This document shows positions 14,040 through 29,248 of a DNA stretch of 57,500 nucleotides, piece by piece. The position numbers and the translations under genes were made by a program. The number at the start of each line of letters is the position of its first letter. Position 1 is the stretch's first letter. The stretch is from Chrysomallon squamiferum (Eukaryota; Mollusca; Gastropoda; Neomphalida; Peltospiridae): assembly GCA_012295275.1 (NCBI GenBank), contig CM022671.1:1980832-2038331 (forward strand). Direction: 5' to 3'. The notes below the pieces were generated by a model. It worked only from the letters and a program-made list of their open reading frames with translations. It searched no databases and was not told the origin of the DNA.

Positions 14040-15364
14040 CTATCAAAGCAAAGCAGACGATGAAGCGAAACGATTATCTCAACAGTTCTTTGTTTTTGTT
14101 ATATTGTAAATTTAAAAAAAAAAAAAAAAATAAAAATAATAATTTATAGTCGGTTTTTTCCGTATTGGTAGTAAAGGAAGAAAAAAAAAAATCAAGAGAG
14201 AATGAAACAGAAACGTAAATCTATAAAAATGTGGAAAGGTTTGGTAATAAAACGGTATGAGTGGGATCATTTTGTATCATTTCCCAAACGTGACTCAGAA
14301 GACGTGATTGTTGCAATGTTATCATCACGTGTTATATGCTATATAGTGCTCGGTGTATATTTCATGCACATCAAACATGTGTGAGAAAACTTACAGTTTT
14401 TTTGTTGGGTAATATATATGCTAGCACATTGTGCACATGCATCGAAAATAATAATGAAATTAAATCAGGTTCAGATGAAAACTGAACATATATGGAATAT
14501 GTGGGAAAACTATACCTAGAGAACATTTCTATACTCTGTGTTTTTCTTTTTCTTTTCTTTTTTTCTTTTTTTCTTTAAAATAAAAAGAGCCTCCAAAAAC
14601 CTTTAACCCTCTCCAAATAAGAAAAATATTAAATATTAATTTTAATAATTGATAAAAAAAAAAAAAACCCCCAAAAAAAAAAAAAAAAAAAAAAAAAACG
14701 TATCAGAATGAAATATAAGCAAACAAATAAATAAATAAATATCGGAAATATACTTACCTTACATTTTATACACTATATACATATATTAATACGTAAAAAA
14801 TAAAAATAAAATATACTACTAGTAAACATGCACATTCAATGACCATAGCAATCCATAAAAATCTACAGATGTATACGTTTCTAACACCAGGCTTTTTTTA
14901 AATGTTTTTTTGTTTAGACAGTTTTAATTCATGCTCAGTCATGCCAGAACTATCACATTCATTACATGCAGCTATGCTCACATTTTACTATTAATAGATA
15001 TCACTGATGAAGAAACCAAATAATTATGTTAAAAATAATACAAAGGTTTTCTTGGATACATTGTCACAATTTTATTCTAGCGGCTTTGTTAAGTACAGAA
15101 CGATCTGGCATCACTGTTGTGTTTTCTTCTCCTGGCAAAAGAAAACTGTATAAACAGAATGTTCTGTAGCTGAGAAGAAAAGTGCTAAATATATTTTCGT
15201 TCACGCTCTCCTTTGCTGATAACCGTCAAGCTTGACGACATAAACTGCCACCTCCCACATAGAAACAAACTGAGTAACATAGCTCGAATAGTTTCTCTTC
15301 ACAGACACAGCATATACAGCAAAGCAAAGTTTAAGAAAATATAAATCATACCAAAACAGCTAGT

Positions 15365-15474
<110 letters not shown>

Positions 15475-17073
15475 AATTATTACTTTATTCAACTTTATTT
15501 ATTTATCTCGGCCATCTATTATATATGCTCAAGACCATAACGCCACGATATGTCACATCGTTCCGAAACGACATCCTTCTTGTTTATTTAACAGCCAAAC
15601 ACAAGGACATTATTCACTCTAATAATTCTATTTCACGCTCGAGTTAAAACTTTTCACAACAAAGGACAGTTTCCTTCATTGTACAAAACCGCAGCTACCG
15701 ATATCCATCGTTATATTTAAAAACGTATTTTCAAGCAGATAATAGAAATATTTATTGTGCTTGAAAAGATAGTAATCTTAGAATTAATTTCTAGATTTTG
15801 TGACTATTCTGAATGATGTGTTTTGAACCTGCAGGTTGACACAAGTGATACTGTCAGGCTGGCACGACACAAAACCGAGCCGAGGCAGATTTTAAAAAGA
15901 TGTTATCTGTATTTTCCCTTCCCGTTCTTTTTGCTAGTCACTGCGCTACTTTATATAACCTTCGTGCATATAAGCTTGATGCTCCGTTTGTTGATATTAA
16001 AAGCACATAAAGATTATTGATAAAAGGCAAACACTTTCTTCAAAAATTGTTCTAAAATGTTTGTCGGTTCATATCGTACTTAACCCCTAGCGTATATAAC
16101 GTTGATATAAACAGAATTTTATATACATAAACACTGACAAAAGACTGTTGAAGATCACAAGTAATTTTCAAAGATATCATCATTGATTTTGCTCTCAAAA
16201 TCATATTCCAGAACATGTTCCTAATTAAAATAAGTAACACATAATCATAATTTTATATGTAGTCATAACAGGTTATTTTCATAAATCATGGCGATAACCA
16301 GTTGAAATTAATAATAAAATGTTTTTGGCAATGAAAGGAATTCCCTAGACACACATAGCTTCTGGCAGTGCTACAATTAGATATTCCACCTTAACCTTTT
16401 TGAACTTATCTCAAAGGAAAATTACCAAGACAAATTTTTGCGTATTATCAATAGAACACATCTTACAGATCAAATACTAACTTATTGTGTTAGATATGAA
16501 TAGTACTGCTACTTTATAATTCAGTCGAAGCGTGAAATGTTCAAAGAAAGGTATATATATATGTGTGTGTGTGTATATTCAGTGAAAGAAATAAGATCAC
16601 TGAGGCATCTCGGCTAACGTGAAATTGCTCTATCAAACAATTCGTCTTCAAAATGAGATAAAAACCTTTACATGATATTGCACGATTTATGGAAGCCCTC
16701 TTGTGTCATAAGCACAAAGTGATATCATTGTTTCCTGCTGAAGATGGCCAAATAGGAAGTGGTTGAGTTATGATGTACAGAAAACGAGCTATCAACTCTA
16801 AAGGATAAAAGTATCTTAATTACTCTTTAAGATAAACGAAAGTGCCAGCGATTTCTTATATGTCTTTGTCTGTTCCATTCCAGCATAGATATGTGTCATA
16901 AATACAAGTTAAAGCCAATTTTTTTTCTTCAACCTTAATTTTTATTTTATTTTATTTTATTATACTTGTTGTTATTATTATTATTATTATTTTTTTTTTT
17001 ATCTTAGGCCAGCGAGCGAAACAGAGTAATAAATCTGTACCACAAACGTGTCTCCATGAATGAAAGTATGAAT

Positions 17074-17574
17074 GTGCTATCTGTATTCATAATAATACTA
17101 CTGTTTATAGTGCTATCTGTATTCATAATAATACTACTGTTTATAGTGCTATCTATATTCATAATAATACTAGTATTTATAGTGATATCTGTATTCATAA
17201 TAATACTAGTATTTATAGTGCTATCTGTATTCATAATAATACTACTGTTTATAGTGCTATCTGTATTCATAATAATACTACTGTTTATAGTGCTGTCTGT
17301 ATTCATAATAATACTACTGTTTATAGTGCTATCTGTATTCATAATAATACTATTGTTTATAGTGCTATCTGTATTCATAATAATACTACTGTTTATAGTG
17401 CTATCTGTATTCATAATAATACTACTGTTTATAGTGCTATCTATAATCATAATAATACTAGTATTTATAGTGATATCTGTATTCATAATAATACTAGTAT
17501 TTATAGTGATATCTGTATTCATAATAATACTAGTATTTATAGTGATATCTGCATTAATAATAAAACCATTTATA
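17074..17574. repeat. 36-bp minisatellite, 13 full copies plus a 33-bp last copy
   Basis: Head-to-tail 36-bp units beginning GTGCTATCTGTATTC. There are two main variants: one with ACTACTGTTTATA and one with ACTAGTATTTATA. In copy order they run A A B B A A A A A A B B B, then a shortened last unit. Because 36 is a multiple of three, both strands stay open: a 195-codon plus-strand frame (LSVFIIILLFIV repeated) and a 197-codon minus-strand frame (MNTDSTINSSII repeated). Neither has splice support, so I treat this as non-coding intronic repeat. Confidence 0.96.
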
Positions 17575-18889
17575 GTGCTGGTGCTTTGTAGCTGCATTGC
17601 ACTGACTATAAAACTGAATACATACTATTACATTTCGTTTTGAGATTTTTGCCTGTTGGCTTTATCTATTCATTTTGTAATATTCATTCAAAATGTACAT
17701 TTGAAAATACCGTTATGTTTTTAGCTATATTTTACATTCAGGGTCACGTAGCAGATACATTAATATGAATAATAGTTTTTTTTAATTATAATAACAAGGT
17801 GATAAAACCCCTGCAAGAAATCACCGTCATAACCATAAATGTGCGAGGTGCCAGTGTATCTGGATTATGTTATTATGTGAACTTGTAAAACGTTCTAAAG
17901 CTCTGATATGATCCAGCGAGAAGGACAACAGACATAGGACCAGCCACCTTAAACGACGTAAACAAGCATTACCTAACAGTACACTGGTACTGAGTACTTT
18001 GTGTTGAGTATTTTTAAAACATGGTGAAAGCCGAGTGTATGCCGGTAAAGGCATATCTTTTAGTTATGAAATGAAATGATATAAAATAACATATATAGAA
18101 ATAAAATAAAATAAAATAAAATACAGATACAAAATCTTAAAAAAACTTTCTTGATCGAAAAGATCACCATATTTTTATGTGGATTACAATGACCCGCACT
18201 GTGACGGATCTATTTTATTAATTTCATTCCTGAAAACGTTTTAACAGTCACATTTAAATGTTGTCACAGAGAAGAAAATAGGCAAGTAGCTCGTTGAGAT
18301 AAAACGCACCATTATAATATGGAAATTGAGAGTTTATCAACAGACGGGTCCATTCTTTACAAAAGTTAGACAACGACTACGTCTTCTTATTCTGAATGAC
18401 TCCTCCCCACGTGGTTGACGTTGTTAACGACATCTGCAGGACAAAATGGTGCATCTGAGCAGGTGGTCAGACGTTTTCTTTTCTCCACTTCTCTTTCCAA
18501 TCCACAGGATTCAACGTGTGTGCAATTTTTATAATGGATGAAAAGTGTTTACTGGTGAGAGATAATTTTTAGAATGAATCTATAGCGTGACATCTGAAAA
18601 GGAAATGAGAACAGTATGGGTGAGTGTTTGAACAGTGTGACACATTCTTTGTGAACGATTATTAGCTGGAATTGTTTGTGCAGTAATACAGTGCAAGATA
18701 CTTTTTTCTTAATATGCACATTTCTGTTGAGAGAAGCACCTATAGTATGACACTTAAATTTTAAACGTGTTGTAGAGCAACTGTTGGAACGAGAAATAAG
18801 ACCAGCGCACTAACCAAGAAAAACTGTTCTTTAGATCCATCATTTCTCAGAGCAACTCTGTGAACACCGAAACAGATCTGTACTCAAAT

Positions 18890-19235
<346 letters not shown>

Positions 19236-19644
19236 CTTAGACAAATTTATTTAAAAATGAAAAAAAAATGCTTTTACTGAGCACAGCTTTGTACTTGAAA
19301 CAAGATGTTGTATCAAAGATGTTGTGGTACTCCTATAACAAAGATCCTCTGTTGTTAGTTTTCATGTTTATTTAGCGCAGTATCGGAAGCTGGTTTCCCT
19401 TTCCTGTCATCATCATGTTTGACAGAGTAACAAGTTACATTAAAATATACTGAAAGGTTATTAAAATCTTTGTTTCATTTTAGCCTGAAAACGGAACATT
19501 ATATATTCATAATACAAGCTGTTCTGTATACAACCTCAAAGACATATTTTCCTTAGAAAATAGCACAGGGGCTTTGGTAGCAACAGTTTAGTTCTTGATC
19601 TAAACCCTTTATGGTTTAGTTCTTAATGATCATTATAAAAGTCT

Positions 19645-19675
<31 letters not shown>

Positions 19676-19868
19676 TTAAATATACACACACATAAACACA
19701 TACAAACATACATTTACATACAAGGAATCTTTATTTTGCTTCTGTTCACATTTCATAGGATCAGCGAGGACGGTAATCTTCAAATGTCGACTTTGTGTAA
19801 TTCAAGAACCGGGGCAGTGTGTATATTAAATATAAATACAATAACGAGAACAGATATTTGAATCAGTC

Positions 19869-19980
19869 ATTTCAGACTATGAAATACACATAACTGTATT
19901 AACAACATCAGAACAATGCAAACCATTTCAGACTATGAAATACACATAACTGTATTAACAACATCAGAACAATGCAAACC
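19869..19980. repeat. 56-bp perfect tandem duplication
   Basis: Two identical adjacent 56-bp copies (19869-19924, 19925-19980) starting ATTTCAGACTATGAAA. A third partial start, ATTTCA, follows immediately. Confidence 0.97.
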
Positions 19981-22219
19981 ATTTCATCGGATGTGATACA
20001 AACGAACATTAACAGAACTCGTTCAGGGACAATGTGTACATTGGATACAATGTCAAAAACGTGTTTAGTTCTTTGTCGAGAGAAGATAATGCAATCACTG
20101 ATGTAAGTCTAAGTTAATGTTCAAGTACGCTGTTCAAATCAGCAAATCTAAATGATATATGAAGTGAAAAATGGACAAATAAACGTCAACTGGTAGATTA
20201 AATGTAAAACTGTCAAAAAGTTATCTGTTTGGTTGTTAGTTGAATCACGCTAAACAACAAACGTCCTGATCATCTCAGTCAAGCAGATTAATGACAGACA
20301 GACAAACCAGGTTCTGTGGACAAAGCGCAGATTAAATACAATATAAATGTTAAAGAAATGTCTTTCTTAGATCCAGGTAAATTGAAACAGTCACTTCAAT
20401 ACCGAATACAAGAGTGTACCATTTCAGTAAACATTAATAATTTATGACGTACATAATACAAAGAGACAAACAGTATAATAAAAAATGTACATGTCAACAC
20501 TAAAAGACTCAATTTAACTAAGACAGCTTCTTTTTAATTCTCAGTGTTTAACAGATACTTGATTCACTCACTTGATACATTTAAATATATGATTCACTAA
20601 ACAAAAATAATTTATTGCGTAAAAATATCAGGTGAGAAAGAAAGTGAAACACAAACAAGTCAATGGTCAGTGAAAATATACGAGATTTTTAATTTTTTTA
20701 CATTTTTTAATTTTTGAAGAGATTGTGATACTGTACATAATTACTATCAGATTTAAACGAAATAATTTATAATCTAAAAAAAAGAAGACAAAAATACATC
20801 AAATAACAACAAAAACGATACACAATTCCTGCTTACATTATTTACTGCATCCATTAAATAAATCTCAGTCAACGTAAATTCTAGTGATTTATAACCAATA
20901 TTATACAGCTGGATAAATAAATAACAACAACAACAACAATAAAATAAAATAAATAAAAAAAGAAAAGAAAGAAAGATAAAAAGAAGGAAGGCAGTTTATC
21001 CATACCATTATCAATTTAATTACATCAGAAAGTTTCTTTTTATACAAATTTACTTGTCATCTCTATCAACCTAAATACTACTAATTTGCGACCTACATGA
21101 CAAAAACGGACGAACAAGGCCAACAACAGATGTAGTTCATCTAACAAGTCAAAAATCTATCGTTTCAATTTTTAACAGTGGACAGGTTTTTCTAGTCGAG
21201 GAAGCTAAATTTGTGAAAAAACCAGCTACTCCAAGCTAAAGACAAACTCGCCAGGAACGTCCCTACCTCGCAAGATAAAGATCTAAGAAACATTCTTCTG
21301 ATACATTCGTTCTCTCAGAATGAGTAACACCAGAGGGCGTGTCGCAGTGTGATAATACTAATGTCTTTCTGCTCTTACTAATGCTATTTCAAAAATGCCA
21401 GAGCATGACATCACGTGACTCCAACGATTCCAGTGGGACTCCAGATACCTTTTTTTTTATGACGAGATGTTTATTTTTCTTTTCTTTATAAAGAAAATCA
21501 TTTCTCATTAAAACGATTTTTCATAATAGTAATGCGCTTTCTTGTTTGAATCAACGGATTCACCACTTTATTGGGAAAGATAATTAAATTATGAGTATTC
21601 GGTAGAAAGTAACATCAACATGTTACTAAGCTAGTGAAACATATTTATGTGGTTATTGTGCTGTTACTTCATTTCTTCAACGTACACTGAGATAATGAAA
21701 TAATATGTGCAGACGTGTGGCATTTCTTGCTTAAAATATGGTCGAATGTTAACAATGTTGCCAAAAAATATAAAGAGAATGCAGCACTGTAAATAATAAT
21801 AATAATAAGAAGAAGAAGAACAAGAAGAAGAACAAAAAAGAAGAAGAAAAACAAAGAAAAATAAGAACAACAAAAAAGAAGAAGAAGAAAAAGGACGAGA
21901 AGTTAATGAATCATTTTTTTTTATCATTCAAAACAAAAATAATAAAAAAATAAAAAACTTAAATCAGATATTTTAGTCACATTTCTACAGTTCAGTTATA
22001 AGATTCTTATAAATTATGTGACTGATTTTGCAACAAATAAACAAATACAGAGCAGCGCTTCTGCGACGCGCCTTCAATATAAACAAAACAAAACAAAACA
22101 AAGTAAAAGAACTTGGAGAAATGTGCCGCCCACTCAGTGCAGTTTCGATGTTTTTCTCAAGCTGCAGCCAGTCGCGATAACAAACGTCACAACTGGTTTA
22201 TTTTAAATTAGAGATTTCA

Positions 22220-22375
22220 TTCCGTCACGACAGCCACTTCGTCAACTAATGATGCTGCGGGAGCTGACGTTTTCAAAGTCGCCGCTCTCTGTGACACCGC
22301 TGCCAGTGACGACGTAATCACGTCTGTAACCGTTTGTCGACGTACTGCTGTCTGAAACCGACGTTCACGTCAGGT
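22220..22375. other. CpG-rich patch with donor-like end
   Basis: Locally CpG-rich sequence in an AT-rich intron, with repeated ACGT-type cores (GACGTAATCACGTC and others) and ending GTCAG|GTAACT on the plus strand. The longest ATG frame is about 22 codons. It may be an intronic promoter or first exon of an unrelated transcript; no coding exon could be linked. Confidence 0.25.
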
Positions 22376-23820
22376 AACTCTATATCCACACAGCTGATCT
22401 GTGCAACCTGCCATACAGGTCAGAGTTTTTAAAGATAATCTTATAACCTAAGTTCCGAGTTATTGATTACGTCTTTGTCAATCTTTTTTTTTTTTTTTAA
22501 TGGCTGCGCTGTATGACGATCTGATTTGGATCAGGGTACGTGTGACGTGGTGTTACAGGAACAGTTCAGAACAGTCGCAGTTTGTGCAGTGAAGACGGCT
22601 GAGAAGTAGACGTGGTGAATGTATCACTGTGGCTGTTTTCTAATCGTTAGGGGCTTTAAGAAACAGGCAGCCAGTTTATGTCTTATTTTCTTCGTGACGT
22701 ATTTCAGTGTGAGTAAACATTGGTAATCTGTTACAAACAAAACTTTCAAAGTGAATAAAAAAAACATCATTTTCTGAACTAAAGTAAATTCTTTTTTTTT
22801 TTACATTAAAATTTAACTTATCACACACACACACACACACAAAACACCCACCCCCCAAGAAAAAACACAACCTTTTAAATTAACAATAATATCGGCTTAA
22901 TCTAAAGAAAATACAAAGGCTCAGTAAAGCATGTCTATTTCACAATGAAACGTCAAACCTACCTTCAGAAGTGACGGAATATCTGCCTTTGTGCACGTAC
23001 ACAGGACTGATTGTTCAGTGTCAGACTTTGATAAAAATGACACAATCATCTTTATAAGTAAGAAACAAAACAATACAAAAACAATATCTTTGTTGTCGTT
23101 AGGGATCAGTTCGTTAGTTTTATGAAATCAAGTTCTAAATGCATTATACAGATCTGAGATCTGTCTTAGAAAAAACACATACACCCACACACCCACCCAC
23201 ACACAAACACACACCCACACACACACACACACACACATTATATACAGACAAGAGCTATTGGTAATTGTATAATACTGTATTAGAAACCTTTCAATATTGA
23301 ATTATACATTCTCAGTAGCTAAACTGTAGTGAAATATTTTACAAGATGCTTGATCAGTTTCTTAGTGTTATTTATAAAAACGTCCTCATAATTATACTTC
23401 CATCTATATCACGATGCTGGGTAGAACAAGACACATTTGATGACATGCATAACTTTCATGCTTAATGAAAAATGAAACAGTTATAAAATAACCGGAAGGA
23501 ATAAAGAAAATAAGACGACTACAAAATTAACTGTGTAAATGAAAATTGACTAATAGTACTGCAGGAATTCATCTAAAAGGTATGATATTGCAGCCATGCT
23601 GTTGACCTCAGTTTATTTACTGTCCTTGACCTCGTTAGCGTTCTTCTGGCACATGACCTACGTGTACTGGGATGCGATATCATAATCTGAGAGTAAGATT
23701 TGGAAAATATTTAAAATGATTTCATATCAAAAAGTGACGACTTTCGTCTTAGTTTCAGCATTGCTCATAAATTATATCATTAAAGCGATACAATCCTATA
23801 AAGTAGGCTTGTTGATATAG

Positions 23821-23825
<5 letters not shown>

Positions 23826-23886
<61 letters not shown>
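23826..23886. repeat. (AG)n microsatellite
   Basis: About 61 bp of uninterrupted AG. Confidence 0.96.
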
Positions 23887-23888
<2 letters not shown>

Positions 23889-25481
23889 ATATGATACATT
23901 CTTGATATGTCAGTTATCAGTGCGATGTGGCAGAAGAACGCAACTACAGTTTCCTATTCTCAAAACTGAAAGCGCTTAATAAAGGGGATTTAATTAACCG
24001 AAATGTAAGCCACCCAGAAGGCGGGGACATCTGTCTAAAAGCGACTGTCAATCAGCTGTCAATCACTTACATATATCATCTGACCATTCGGGTTCCAAGT
24101 CTGGGTCATCATAATCATCCACTGTCCAAGCAAATTTGCATAATGTGATAATGTATATAACAAAAACTTATAACACATCTGAATACAGATTACGAATTTA
24201 TTATTGTTTTATTGCTTACCACAGAATATTTTTCTTATCTTTACAGTAATGTGGTGTTTTAAGATGAATAACCGATGTTTTTATTTTTTAAGTAATGAAA
24301 AAAGAATAAGATATAATCCATATACATTCATTAAAACACAGTACTTTTGCTGGTTCAATACAGTTACACAGACTCATTAAAACAGAAAGTTTGATTGTGT
24401 GTAAGCATCGTAACTGTTCATACTTGTTTCAAAAATATCGGTGCATTCAAAGACTTGTTATCTTAACTTAGAGTTTTTGAAAAAACAGCACAGGACTAAT
24501 AGTTATTGTGTTAAATACCCAATACTAAATTACTTTGTATTAGATTCCTTTTCATATTTGTAACAGTTTATATGATGTTCTACCATTTAGAAGTATATTG
24601 ACAATTAACCTGTGTATTAAAACGTATTTAACATATCAATGTTTTTTATAAAAAATTCGTTCCTGTTTGTGTAATTTCTAATCATCATAATTTATTTTCA
24701 AGTAATAATAATAATAATAATAATAATAAAGAAAAGAATCATAAGTTATAACTTACGGTTAGTTTATGCACAGTACAACATTATGCTTCTTAATCTTTTT
24801 TTATCAACTTCATTTCGTTTTATTCCTCTTAACGAAACTATTATTACTGTTATATACCCTAGCTTTGAAAAACAAGCAACAGTTTAACACCGAGTGTTGA
24901 AATAATTTCATTTCTGTTTATGTCTTGGTGAAAAATGAAAGGGACATTTACATGCATTTTAAGAGCAGTAAATCACAGATCTGAGCATTAATAAATGTTA
25001 GTGTCTGCGAAAAAAAACCAGGCGATAAATTTTAACTGGTTTTTCCTAAAGCTTTAAAATTTACGACTGTTTACTTACAAGAGAAAGGTCGAATGTGGAT
25101 AGATTTTTATAATCTCTGTTGTTTGTCTTTCTAGATTTTTATAACTTTTTTTTTTTTTGTACTGCTCTTCTTACATTATGACCTCAGTAATGTATGTTTT
25201 ATTGTGCGGAAAAGGTGAACGGCAGTAACTTGAACAGCTCGTTCTACGGCTTTCAGTATTGCACATACTTAAAATTCATCAGTAAACTGAAACACGCAGT
25301 TTCATCATCGACAAATATTCATATTTAAATCAATATTCTGTGCTTTACTGCATTTCGGAATCACCGTTCGTGCAATCGTTGATTTAATTTGTAGGCGTAT
25401 GTTGTACGAATGAAATATTAATACCATAACTAAAATAAAACATTATTTTACTGTAATTTTAATGATCATAAACAATCTGGA

Positions 25482-25525
<44 letters not shown>

Positions 25526-25920
25526 CAATTTAAAAGGTCTTAGTTTAGATATTAATGAATATAATGAACATATTTATAACAATGTTTTAGATAAAAACAG
25601 AATCTGAAAAAATTAAATATCAGCAATCTAATTTATACTAAAATTTATCCTAAAATAAAACCTGAAAGAGTATAATAATAATAATAATAATAATAGTGAT
25701 GATGATTATAATGTTAATAATAATAATGTTGATTATTTTTATTATGATGATGATAATGATTTTAATGATAAAGGTAATTTTCATAATAATAATATAATAA
25801 TAATGATAATGATGATAATAATAATAATAATGATACTACTACTAATAGAGATAATGATGATAATAATAATGATAATTATAACGATTATGATGATGATGAT
25901 GATAATGATGACAATCTTAC

Positions 25921-26005
25921 CTGCGTCGTCATGGTATGCTCTGTACTCGTCTTTCTGATAATATCTCCGAGGGTAATAATATTGTGCACCTGTGTCATGT
26001 GTCAC
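25921..26005 (-). CDS. vWA gene exon 2: N-terminal Tyr/Arg/Asp-rich segment
   Basis: Acceptor TTTTTAATTACAG and donor GACGCAG|GTAAGA enclose 85 nt, phase 0 in and phase 1 out. This is exactly what is needed between the signal exon (phase 0 end) and vWA1 (phase 1 start). It encodes VTHDTGAQYYYPRRYYQKDE and on to YHDDA. The probable signal-peptidase site is after TGA, leaving Gln at the mature N-terminus. The segment is charged and Tyr-rich with no known domain. Sulfation or cross-linking of its tyrosines is possible but unproven. Confidence 0.82.
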
Positions 26006-27009
26006 CTGTAATTAAAAATAACGATTAATCCAACCTGAGATTTAATTCACACTCTGTTTAGTGTATGTCAGTGTTACTTAACGGTGTAAACTGTTTGCTG
26101 TGATAACGTGAGGCGTGAAGGACCATGCATCTAAGTGAGTTTGTTTTTACCATTCAGACCACTGCTCTTATCCTGTTTTATAAAAGTTCATGGTATGTTG
26201 TTTCTGATCTGTGGGGAAAAACTATATAACAGATTCAGTGAGTCAACAGAACGGTATTGTATGCGGGTTTCTTCTCTGTCAGTTTCGTTACAAGTGAAAT
26301 GTATTATTATGACCTCTGATAACAGCTAAAATAAAATGGCTTGTGTTTTTGTTAAACTTTCATTCCATTCAGCACCTTTAATTCCGTACACACCTCCCAA
26401 GCTGTTGTTTATATACACTAGTATTTATTTATAACTAAGATTACAAAGTTGTCTGAACTGTGTTTTATATTTGATCCCGTAATACTTGTAACAAAATGTA
26501 TTTCACTTAAATTACGAGTCATGTTTATAATAAACGATATGTATAATAAAAAAAAATGGGAAAATTGATAAAACCGTGTCAGACTTCAGTTTCGTTCTGT
26601 TTGTAATAACATAATTTCATCATACGTCTGTTTTTTTTATTATTAATAAAAACACCAACCCAATCATTTTGATTGCAGCATACATTACACGAATTATGGA
26701 ATCTTTCATATAGAAGGTGAAATATTTTATGCGTGTATCTGAAGTTACATAATTACTTAGTGTAGTCGGAAAGTTGATATGTAAATGTGAGAGAAAAGAG
26801 CAGCAGCTTGATACTTTATAAATTACCTTAACAAAACACGAAAGTCTAATCTTTCTTTGCTAATTTCTGCAGGCCAAATGAATATGAACATTATTTAATC
26901 TTACTTCTCAACGGACATAAAAGACTTTTGTTAAACGAAAACACCTGCAGATAATATATGATTATATGTCATCGAGGGTTATAGCATAAAATTATAATGA
27001 ATGAAATAG

Positions 27010-27141
<132 letters not shown>

Positions 27142-27450
27142 TAACGTATAGAGCTGAGAGATTTCGTTATACAAAAGGCCACTGATATCTAACAAGGGTC
27201 AGTAATTTAACATTCATTAATTTGTCCATTCATACAAAACATTTGGTTATTCATCCCTATTTTTTTTATTATTATTATTATTATTTTTTTTTTTTTTTTT
27301 TTTGCAGTATATTTTATTTTGTAGAAAACCAATCCAAAGGATTATGATAGGAATCGGTTCTAGGTTCTGTGTGAAGGTTTAAAAACAAGGTTAAACATCA
27401 AGACACTAATCTGGACCCCTGCAATCATGTATCATTTGTGAGCAACCTAT

Positions 27451-27635
<185 letters not shown>

Positions 27636-27805
27636 ACCTACATCCCGTTTCTACCTTTGGTCTGTGTTATTTATTCAAAGCCTGACATGTTTGGGAACAT
27701 CTCCCATACATAAAACAACTACACAGGGTTTCTCCTGACACAGCGAAAACGAAACTCTGAGGATTTGCTATTTCGGAAAAAAACACCAAAAAACAAACAA
27801 ACAAA

Positions 27806-27845
<40 letters not shown>

Positions 27846-28279
27846 GAGAAAATCTTCGGTCGGCGAATATTAAAAACTAGTGCTTTCTCTTCTGTGTTCT
27901 TCCATTAGTTTCACTTTGAATCCTCAATGTGCTTAAAGTTTAGAAAAACAAAACATATTAAATCATTTATCATTGTGAATGAACAGAAAGATAACGAAGA
28001 GTTTACAAATCTGAGCTTTCCATAGACGTTATATGACATAATATTTTACTGAGCACGACCCAGAACTAAATAAAACAGACACATTTATTAAAATATAACA
28101 GACACATTTATGTCGGTTTAGAATAACGGGATTTCAGTCTGTTACCGCTATGGGTAAACATTTTGGCACAGGTATTCATTTATTTTATTTACTGCGAATT
28201 TAAAAGAATTTCGGCACTGGCACAGTTCTTGATTCTCCGGAAATCTGAATATAATTTAATTATAAATAGTGTAGCAGCC

Positions 28280-28280
<1 letters not shown>

Positions 28281-28347
<67 letters not shown>

Positions 28348-28370
28348 AATAAAATAAAATAAAATAAAAC
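28281..28370. repeat. (AAT)n followed by (AAAAT)n
   Basis: About 65 bp of AAT passing directly into four or so AAAAT units. Confidence 0.95.
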
Positions 28371-29197
28371 TCATATGGATTTTCTTGTATATATTTTCTT
28401 TAGTAAAAACAGAATGATAATACATCTGTTGAATTAGATTGCAAAATGAGAGGTGAGAACCAGAACTTTCTCTTTGTCTCTGGTTTGATAGGTCGATCGA
28501 TCAATCCTCCTCACAAGATTTGTAGGACTAAATCAAGCGTAATTCGGAAGCAGAGAACTTGTTACAACAGCCATGATAAGTATGCGCTTTTCTAACGGGA
28601 AGTGGTGAAGATACTTTGTTTATTTGTGGTAAATTATGGCGCATTTACTCTTCATGACATATGTTAGAAACAACAAATATTTAATACGCAATTGCTAAAA
28701 CAGAAAATGAATCAGTAGCAAACTTTTTCATATACTTCAAAGCGCTTATATTTGAAAATAACTTTATAGAGTTTGTCAGTTTGATAGAATTACCATTCGG
28801 TGATAAGCAAAACAGCAGATAAGCAGAACATACAAATAAACAATCAGATTTGTCAGTTACGTTCATCATGCTGAACTGTGTGTGAAGGAAATAATCACAG
28901 CACATAATACAGGAAAAATGATGAATTAGAAGAAATGAGAAACAAAGTGGAAATGTAAACAAAAAGAAAATATAAACATGCAAGAGACAAGAAATAAAAT
29001 ATGAGTAATTTTGGAATGCTTTATATAAGAATTTAATAATAAATGTAATAATCGTTATAGTAATAGTTGAAGTAAAGGTAACAGTAGTAGTAACATTAGT
29101 AATAGTAGCTGCAGTAGCAGTAGTAGTACTAAGTAGAGGTAGTTATTAAATGAAATACAAATACAGTTATATGTAGTTGTAAAGGAAATTAAGAAGT

Positions 29198-29199
29198 TA

Positions 29200-29246
<47 letters not shown>

Positions 29247-29248
29247 AA
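29198..29248. repeat. (AAAT)n microsatellite
   Basis: About 12 tandem AAAT units. Confidence 0.93.

Noticed and set aside
17004-17643. 195- and 197-codon frames as genes
   Set aside because: Open only because the 36-bp unit is a multiple of three; no splice sites or non-repeat domain. Kept as a finding, not a gene.
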